Shown one piece after another: positions 30,284 through 36,308 of a stretch of DNA of 36,308 nucleotides. The stretch is from Gracilariopsis chorda (lineage: Eukaryota; Rhodophyta; Florideophyceae; Gracilariales; Gracilariaceae). Under the pieces are notes generated by a model. The model did no database searches and had not been told where the DNA came from. It was given only the letters and a program-made list of their open reading frames with translations. Each line of letters begins with the position of its first letter. Position 1 is the first letter of the stretch. The position numbers and the translations under genes were made by a program. The stretch covers positions 1 to 36,308 of the forward strand of contig NBIV01000402.1 of NCBI GenBank assembly GCA_003194525.1, written 5' to 3'.

Positions 30284-31302
30284 TTATCCGGGTAGGGTGA
30301 GGTTTTGGGAGACACACTTTCGGTGGAATGCGTCGGAGAGGATGATAATGGTGATGTGAAGGGGGTAGGAGGCGATGGAGGAGCCTTTGAGTGAGGTTAC
30401 AGACGTATCGGAGTTTAACTGGACGAGACCGACGAATGATTCCAAACCGGTTGTTTCGGGGGTGTGCCAGACGATATCATTGATGTGGCGCTGCGTGAGG
30501 GCCTGTTTAAAGACAGGAACGACTTCGTTTCCGAAGGCCGTGGCCATAGGATGGGCGAAGGCGGGGGTTAGAGAAGAGTAAGGTGAAGATTGGGACACGC
30601 GTTGCAAGAAGCAGTTGTTGAAGTGTGCGAGAGCGAGTTGTTGCTTCAGGACGTCTATGGCGCATTTTTGGAAGACATTTGCGGAGAAGGAGTTGTGCTC
30701 GTCGGAGATTGTGAGAGGGAGAAAACTGGTGGAGTTGATACGTCCCTTGATGAGGTGTTCTTGGAGTGCGAGGCACTGCTTTGCGGAGGAGATGGATTTC
30801 TGGAAGGATGACTTGGAGAAGTCTGGGTGGTTGAGAAGGGAGATGAGTTCGTTGGCTTTGCGTGTGCTGAAGGAGGAAGCGATGGAGAAGATGCAGAGGG
30901 CGAGTTGCTCGAGATGGGGGTTGTTGAGGAGAGGGGAGGGGGATTGGGACGACGTATGGGGAGGTGGGTTTGAGGAGGGGACTGAACATAGGGCGTGACT
31001 TGCCATGTGGTGTGCGTCTTGTGTTTGGAGGGAAAGGGAGGCCTGTTGGATATGATAGGATTCATCTTTGGCGAAGGGGACGTTGTCGGAGGGGCGGTGT
31101 GAGGGAGTGGGAGGAGGAATGGTGGACAGGTTCAGAACGGATTCTCGTCGCTTGGTCCTTGGAGGGAACTGGACGGAGCGTTGGCGGAGGAGGAACGGCG
31201 TTTGTCGGGGGTGAGTCGATGAGGGCACCTGCGTTGGTGACTCTGGAGAGAGAACGCGGTGCGGTCATAGAAGGTGCAACGGGGATGGCAACAGGGTATC
31301 AT
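30284..31302 (-). pseudogene. zinc-finger protein resembling the N-terminal half of a KDZ/Plavaka-type transposase
   Basis: ATG at 31,302 starts directly with a finger-like C2HC motif, MIPCCHPRCTFYDRTAF then SLQSHQRRCPHR. After a Pro/Ser-rich linker and a frame change near 31,150-31,220, the open frame (to 30,284) contains ANELISLLNHPDF, FQKCAIDVLKQQLALAHFNN, FAHPMATAFGNEVVPVFKQA, then IVWHTPETTGLESFVGLVQL followed by NSDTSVTSLKGSSIASYPLH and ITIIILSDAFHRKCVSQNL. From memory of that group, the order (N-terminal C2H2-type finger, a helical block with a D-x-L-K step, then a G-L-x-x-x-x-D-x-T strand followed by YP-x-x-(L/I)-T and a Gly-Tyr-Leu-Pro) resembles KDZ/Plavaka transposases. The terminating TAA (30,284-30,286) falls exactly where that Tyr is expected and the next residues are Leu-Pro. 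The catalytic C-terminal half is not found. Confidence 0.55.
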
Positions 31303-31700
31303 GGCGGGGGAAGGAGACCGGAGAACGGGATGCTTGGAAAGAGAGAAGGGAGGGTGGTGGAGGAGTAGGATATCGGGGAGCGTAATATTGTGGCGCACGT
31401 AGATGAGGTGGTGCATGTGTTGCAGAGCGTCTTTTCGTAGAGCGTGGGGTAGAGAATGCGATGCAGAGAGCAGGTCGGGCAACGGGTGATAGAAATCCAA
31501 AGCTATTTGGTTATGTAAACGCTATTATTCTATCTATTCTATCTATTCTATTTTGCTATTTGAAGGGGCACTTGCTCAGGACCAGTAAGATTTGGATTCC
31601 GCGTGCACCTGAGAGGGTAGGTATTAGTGGAGTCTGGCGCTAGTTTTACCTCCAAAGCAACTGGGAAATGTCTAGTATACTGCTAGTCTTTTGTCCCAAG
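31303..31700. other. upstream region with short tandem repeat
   Basis: Likely 5' region of the minus-strand zinc-finger gene. TATCTATTC repeats two to three times at about 31,530-31,550. No terminal repeat matching the 24.4-kb side was found. Confidence 0.4.
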
Positions 31701-32053
31701 CAAACTAGCTCTGAGCTATGTATGGAATTATTTTGAGAAATTTGATTTATTCAAAATTGGGTTTGAAGAGTCGTTATTCGTTCATTTTATTTTTTTTGCC
31801 TTTTGAATGCCAAACTAGCACAACGAGAACACCGACGTACAGTTCATATCTCAATAAATCCGCACAGTATGATGCCGTGTTTCCAAAAAGATTGGCCGCT
31901 ACCATACGATGCTGGATGTACAGCTCTAACGGCGCCCGTTTTCCGTGTCGGTCCCCATTGCATTGCCATACTGTGCTTTTCACAGCGGTGTGAGACCGCA
32001 TCAAACCACAAAGAGGTACCAGAGGGTGCCGCTCTTGGTGCTTACAGTTCTAT

Positions 32054-32435
32054 TTGACCGGACCTGCGCATGCACTGGTTCTGTCCCGTACGACGGGAGA
32101 AACCCACATGGTCGATTTCCGTAAACAGGAAAAGTTGCGCATGTACCCAGAAGTGGTCAGATTTCTGTTGACTACATATGCGACCGACGAGGTTATCGCA
32201 GACGCAGACGCCAAAGTGACGACCTATCGGCATTCATCTGGTATGTCGGAAACGGAATAACCCCCAGACGCTCTGTGATAAAGATCTCCATTGCCAGAAC
32301 GTGTTCTCATATCGACGTTTAAAGTCCATCTTTGTGGAGAAGTTGCTGCTGGCCATACGGTCAAAAGTCAAAAATCATCTGACAACTCACCTGCACATCA
32401 CGCTGAACGCGTTATCTCAATACACGGACTCGTAA
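32054..32435 (+). pseudogene. Ty3/gypsy gag fragment
   Basis: The first frame gives MVDFRKQEKLRMYPEVVRFL then LTTYATDEVIADADAKVTTY and SSGMSETE. A shift near 32,260 continues LCDKDLHCQNVFSYRRLKS, IFVEKLLLAIRSKVKNHL and LNALSQYTDSL. The 'TYATDE..IA' and 'FVEKLL..IR' spacing resembles retrotransposon capsid proteins. A possible zinc-knuckle remnant (PCQIC) follows near 32,720. Confidence 0.55.
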
Positions 32436-33200
32436 GGCAACACGCACCGTGCTGCCAGATGATGGTCAATCCACACGGACTCTCTGCCAACTCAACCCAG
32501 TGGCTTACGCTCACCAGTGATGAGCTTAGAGATCCATTCGGACGAGAATGAGTGAGAAGTAGCGGATGGCCAAGTGTTTGCGGTCGGGAGCGGTAGCAGC
32601 GTACCATTTCCTCCCACTACACTAACCTCCACTACGTGTCATTTCTCTCGGGCGCTTTGGTTTTCCGCACCAGCGAGAGGTTCAGCACCCATACTTGCAC
32701 GGTTATTGAACAAACCGTGTCAGATTTGCCTTTCTCGGGAACTGGACCTTTGTATGATGTTAGCACAGGCAATACGTGCTCCCCTCTTGGCTGCAAAGGA
32801 ATCATATTATATCACATGCCGAGAGGAAGGGTATTACTAGTTTCCAAGAAGCCAAACCGATAGCGCTAGCAACGCCGGATCCACACGGGCTACTGTGGGT
32901 GTGAGTTCAGGGTCAGCCTCAAATCCAACTGCAAACTTCAACAAAGACCGGGAATACAAGGTGTGTCACTCAGGCTGGTGACTGAGCGACGACACGCCAC
33001 CCGCTCCAGAAAGCTTCCATGAGCGTGCGTAAAGGCCACCCACCTTCCAAAGCCAGAAAACGTCATGAAGGAAGCCGGGCAGCCTCATAGTAAATCCGAT
33101 TTGGGACGGCCGAATAAAAAAAAAGACGACCGTATGGACTGCAACCAAGAGCCCGCGACCGACCCCGTAGTACTGTTCAGCAGAGCGCATTTCAAAGTCC
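32436..33200. other. degenerate retroelement interior
   Basis: Fragments between gag and protease, with no frame open long enough to assign. Confidence 0.4.
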
Positions 33201-33400
33201 GCTTCTTGGTCTGTTCCGACTATCAAATACAATCCCGGGCACTGCCCTCTTGGACACCGGCACGTAATCGAACCTTATCCATGCGAAACGCCCTTCTGCC
33301 TGGATGCAGTCCAAGCTGCTAACGAAGCCGCAACCAAATACAACGGATGCCTTTCGTAATCTTATGCGGACTTTGGGAGTCATCTACCTTTTTATCCAAG
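33201..33400 (+). pseudogene. Ty3/gypsy aspartic protease fragment
   Basis: ALLDTGT is encoded at 33,244-33,264 with the catalytic Asp-Thr-Gly at 33,253-33,261, preceded in another frame by FKVRFLVCSDYQIQSRA. A TAA follows the motif directly, so it is broken. Confidence 0.55.
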
Positions 33401-34404
33401 TCCGTAACTTAGTATTGTGGGATTATTTCTGGCTTCCACCAACCTGGCCACGCCGTGCTTATTGGAAATAACGTTCATTGACAAACACGTGGCGGCCATA
33501 TAACCACAACGGAAACAATTTGCTCTCCACTGTTGCCGACCAGTTTCCCTACTTTTCAGCAACCGCATTGTTTCGAACCAATTAATCTCACCAGTCTTTC
33601 CCGAGAACAGACAACTCGATCTCGAACAAGACCCCAGTACTCTAACTATTAGTTTACCGCCTATGATCCAAGCGGAAGTTCAAGTAACCACAACATTGAA
33701 GAATTTTCATTCCTCCAACTCAATTCTTAGACTGTCAAAATACTTCTGATGCACATGGCTAACGAAATTGTGGAACTTCTGTCAAAATGGCCCTATTGAG
33801 CACTCGTTTCCAATTCCGGACATGCACCCATCCATCTGGCAGGAAAACCCCATTGTTGGCCTTGCGATACCCGCCTAGGTTGCCTTAGCTTCTCAATCCA
33901 CATTCATGGAGGACGACAAATTAAGAGAAGGGGAGCTAATTCCCTTCAAACCAAGCAGGATCAAAAGTCCGATACGGTCCAGGCTGAGGATTGGACAAAC
34001 AATATGGAATATGAGACCGAACGGAAAATCATTGATGACTTACCTGAACCGTTTGCGGGCCGGTGGGATGCACACTTGGGGTACATCTCAATCGGCAAAC
34101 ACTGCATACTGTGGTACAAACCGATCGGGTGTCAAGTACCAAGGGTTTAAGTCGTTTGGAAAACCATTGGCGGGAATGCGACGAGGCTCACCTAAAAGGT
34201 GGAAATTGGGTAACCGAAATGGGTGTGGCAGCACCAAACCACTAGGGCGCAAGATAAACAGGCGGACTTACTGGAACAAATTGGTAATGTTGGTAGTACG
34301 GCGCACATGGGTTAGTAAAGCCTGAATAGTCTTAGCTAAACCAAGACTTTGACTGTAGAAACCAGTTGGTATCACACTGAGCCAAGAGGTACTTGCATTT
34401 ACCA
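33401..34404. other. degenerate retroelement interior
   Basis: Many stops. A readable stretch at about 34,003-34,150 (ETERKIIDDLPEPFAGRWD, then AHLGYISIGKHCILWY) looks like the linker before reverse transcriptase. Confidence 0.4.
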
Positions 34405-34570
34405 TGCTTGGCTGGGGAGCGCTGCACCCACCTTAACGGTGAGAGGCTCAACCCCAGGTGCACTCGGCTACGTGGCATTCGTTAGGGCTGGCCCTCGTGG
34501 CCTGGCCCCACACCACTGTAGCAGGAGCCATTACCTATATAAAATAATTAAATAAATTAGGAAATTAATT
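34405..34570 (+). mobile_element. possible tRNA-derived SINE inside the Ty3 element
   Basis: GC-rich head followed by an AT-only tail (about 34,530-34,575). TTGGCTGGGGAG and GGCTCAACCCC, about 35 bp apart, loosely resemble pol III A and B boxes. Ty3-like coding text resumes right after. No target duplication confirmed. Confidence 0.25.
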
Positions 34571-34590
34571 AGTTAGCCACTGTAACCCAC

Positions 34591-35906
34591 GTGGCACACT
34601 CACCAATTGGTCCAGTGCACGTTCCACTGTTCATGTGGTCAGATCTCACTGTATCACAAATACAACTGGAAGGAGGTACAAATACCATCTTCCAGATGCC
34701 TTCATGGACAGGACAGAAATGGCGAGAACTAGAAAGAGAAGAGATAACAAAGCAACTCCATGCAGGTGTAATGGAGCCGTCATCCGCAGAATGGGCAGGT
34801 CCGGTCGTCTTCGCGCCAAAAAAAGAATAGCCCTCTACGCTTCTGTATCTAGTTACCGCCACCTCAATGCAATGATCGTCCGGGAATATTCACCCCACAC
34901 CAAGAACGGATAAGTGCATAGAATCCCTGGGAGATGCAGTGGTATTCACTAGTTTCAATGCGATAATGGTTTACTGGCAATGCGAAGTTGACGAGTCCTA
35001 CCGAGATAAGACAACTTTTACCTCCCCACATGGGGCTATTTCGTTATATTAGAATGCCATCAGGTGTCATGAATGCACCTGCTACCTTTCAGAGGGACGT
35101 TGTACATCATCTTATCACGCGTTGAAAGGCAGTTCACCCTAGTTTGTCTGGACGATGTCATTATATGTTCCTGATTCTTTGAATAGCACTTCGGGACACG
35201 TTACGGACCGTACTGGAACTACTCACCTCGGCCAGAATTACAGCATGGTTGGAGAAGTGCTACTTCTTTCACTACGCGTTCGACTACCTTTGTCACATTA
35301 TCCACCTGGGCAAATTGCAAGTATCCAGCAAAGCTTGCGACGATTTGCGAAAAGCAAAACCACCCACCAACCAGACCGAGATTTTGTTCGTTCTCCAGGC
35401 CTATGTAAACGTATTTTGCGGGTTTACGGAGGGATTTGTGGGCATTTCTACCCTGCTTAATTGGAAACTGGAAAGGACCAGCCATTCCAGTTCGAGACTC
35501 TGAACCAGTACAGAATAAGAGACCTTTGAAGAGTTACGTCAACGGCTCATACGCCCGCCTATATTGCCAATGCCCCGAATTAGTCATAGGTACATCCTGG
35601 ACACGAACGTTGGTAATACCCAAGTCGGATGCTGACTGCTCCAGGAGCAGCTTGAGGGCGAACTTCGCCCAATCAGTTATTGCAGCCACTCACTAACAAC
35701 TTCCGAGCAGGCCTACAACACCACCGAACGGGAATGTTGGCCGTCGTCTAGGCCATTCTACATCTCGGATAGTACATGAAAGGCACGTGGTTCACACTCC
35801 GTTACAAAGCATCATGCATAACGACTGATTCTGAACCTGGCAGATGTGTCTGTACGGATGGGGAGATAGAGAGTTCGTCTCATTGAGTACTAATTCGACG
35901 TATTTC
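34591..35906 (+). pseudogene. Ty3/gypsy reverse transcriptase and RNase H remnant
   Basis: Reading across shifts: WRELEREEITKQLHAGVMEP then SSAEWAGPVVFAPKK; SSYRHLNAMIVREYSPHT; SLGDAVVFTSFNAIMVYWQC then EVDESYRDKTTFTSPHG; RYIRMPSGVMNAPATFQRDV; and the catalytic box LVCLDDVII with the two Asp at 35,151-35,156. The connection domain follows (KCYFFHYAFDYLCHIIHLGK, then KAKPPTNQTEI), then RNase H-like text to FDVF at about 35,906. All key blocks appear in the right order but at least six frame changes or stops break them. Confidence 0.85.
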
Positions 35907-36308
35907 CAGGGGCGTATTTGTGACTAAGATTTCTGGGATCCAAAAAGTCATAGTCACCGCTGTTTGAGTGCTAGTTAGTCAAATATAGTCACTTCTATAA
36001 ACAACTTTACTCTTTTACTATCTCGTGAGCAACGACACGCACTAGACGTCTAAAACGCATCACCCTTTGGGTGCATGAGCCCGTTTTGATGGAGTGGGGC
36101 GTTCTTGAGCTCGTTGCAAACAAAAACCCGTATCATTTCGGACATTTCCAGAGTACTGGACAGTAACGACTGGCTTTGATTGCCTTCCCTCCTGCCTAAA
36201 TCGCTAAAAAGTCTCTCAGCAGGGGCCGAGGATGCTTGAGAGGACAGCGCAGCTCGTGCAATTGTGTTGAAAGGAACAGGGCTAATCATCGTAGATGTTT
36301 GATTCGCT
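35907..36308 (-). mobile_element. hAT transposon end, inserted in the Ty3 element
   Basis: CAGGGGCGTATTTGTGAC at 35,907 fits a hAT terminal repeat (CAGnGGCG type). AGTCAC/AGTCAA motifs are repeated just inside (about 35,948-35,990), as in hAT subterminal regions. The preceding CGTATTTC is the candidate 8-bp target duplication; its partner would lie beyond the window. Confidence 0.6.
36050..36308 (-). CDS. hAT transposase, C-terminal dimerisation region (partial)
   Basis: The frame is open from the window edge (36,308) to TGA at 36,050. It encodes ARAALSSQASSAPAERLFSD followed by LGRREGN and LLSSTLEMSEMIRVFVCNEL, the signature of the hAT C-terminal dimerisation domain (PF05699), in which SSAPSERxFS is followed by the helix ending near the C-terminus. 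The rest of the transposase, including the catalytic DDE part and BED finger, lies beyond the window. The stop sits about 140 bp inside the proposed terminal repeat, a normal distance. Confidence 0.8.
   Translation of the reverse strand, partial: ANQTSTMISPVPFNTIARAALSSQASSAPAERLFSDLGRREGNQSQSLLSSTLEMSEMIRVFVCNELKNAPLHQNGLMHPKGDAF

Larger units (their letters stand above)
31701..35906 (+). mobile_element. decayed Ty3/gypsy-type LTR retrotransposon
   Basis: Gag-like, protease, reverse transcriptase and RNase H segments occur in the Ty3/gypsy order on the plus strand, all broken by stops and shifts. The LTRs could not be delimited; the left limit is a guess. The right side is cut at 35,907 by a hAT end, so integrase is not in this window. 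Confidence 0.75.

Noticed and set aside
34410..34530. 5S rRNA or tRNA gene
   Set aside because: The conserved internal boxes match poorly and no cloverleaf could be drawn.

Overview
The window is eukaryotic nuclear DNA dominated by transposable elements. It has no bacterial operons, no RNA gene I can recognise, long AT-rich gaps, and remnants of at least five transposon classes (PIF/Harbinger, Ty1/copia, Ty3/gypsy, hAT and a probable KDZ/Plavaka-like element). The intron-poor reading frames and the type of copia RT and Harbinger DNA-binding ORF fit a compact but repeat-rich alga such as a florideophyte red alga. That is from memory of such genomes, not shown by the sequence; a chytrid-like fungus or oomycete is not excluded.

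Layout. 1.1-1.66 kb holds a bacterial-type peptidoglycan-binding plus M15 peptidase frame. 2.43-10.92 kb is the most striking structure: matching GGGCCGTTCTATGA terminal inverted repeats, each flanked by TAA, enclose a Harbinger DNA-binding ORF at the left end and a Harbinger transposase at the right end. Between them lie a truncated protein kinase, a frameshifted alpha/beta hydrolase and unrecognised frames, as if one large element had captured host genes. 11.1-11.3 kb carries two tandem palindromic 65-bp units. 13.4-14.0 kb is an intact secreted cupin. 14.4-18.0 kb holds a second Harbinger-like set: a DNA-binding ORF, a coiled-coil ORF and a convergent transposase. 18-20 kb is mostly non-coding with GC-rich repeats. 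20.1-21.9 kb is a decayed copia polymerase on the minus strand. 22.6-23.2 kb is an unrecognised frame with an acidic tail.

24.0-31.3 kb is the second highlight. A repeat family able to form a long foldback lies just upstream of an amino-methyltransferase (DPPY motif and a C-terminal AdoMet-binding motif). Its extended frame overlaps the start of a SET-domain gene by ATGA. A long charged/coiled-coil frame follows on the same strand, then a convergent zinc-finger protein resembling the N-terminal half of KDZ/Plavaka transposases. If this is one unit, it is a transposon carrying both a DNA-type and a histone-type methyltransferase. 31.7-35.9 kb is a decayed Ty3/gypsy element, interrupted at 35,907 by a hAT element whose transposase C-terminus reads leftward from the window edge.

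Decay is visible throughout. Several TE frames continue in phase across single nonsense codons that could each come from one C-to-T change, while the hydrolase and the retroelements also carry frameshifts. The cupin and the SET gene are the only recognisable genes that look fully intact; the methyltransferase is intact apart from one in-frame TGA near its end.
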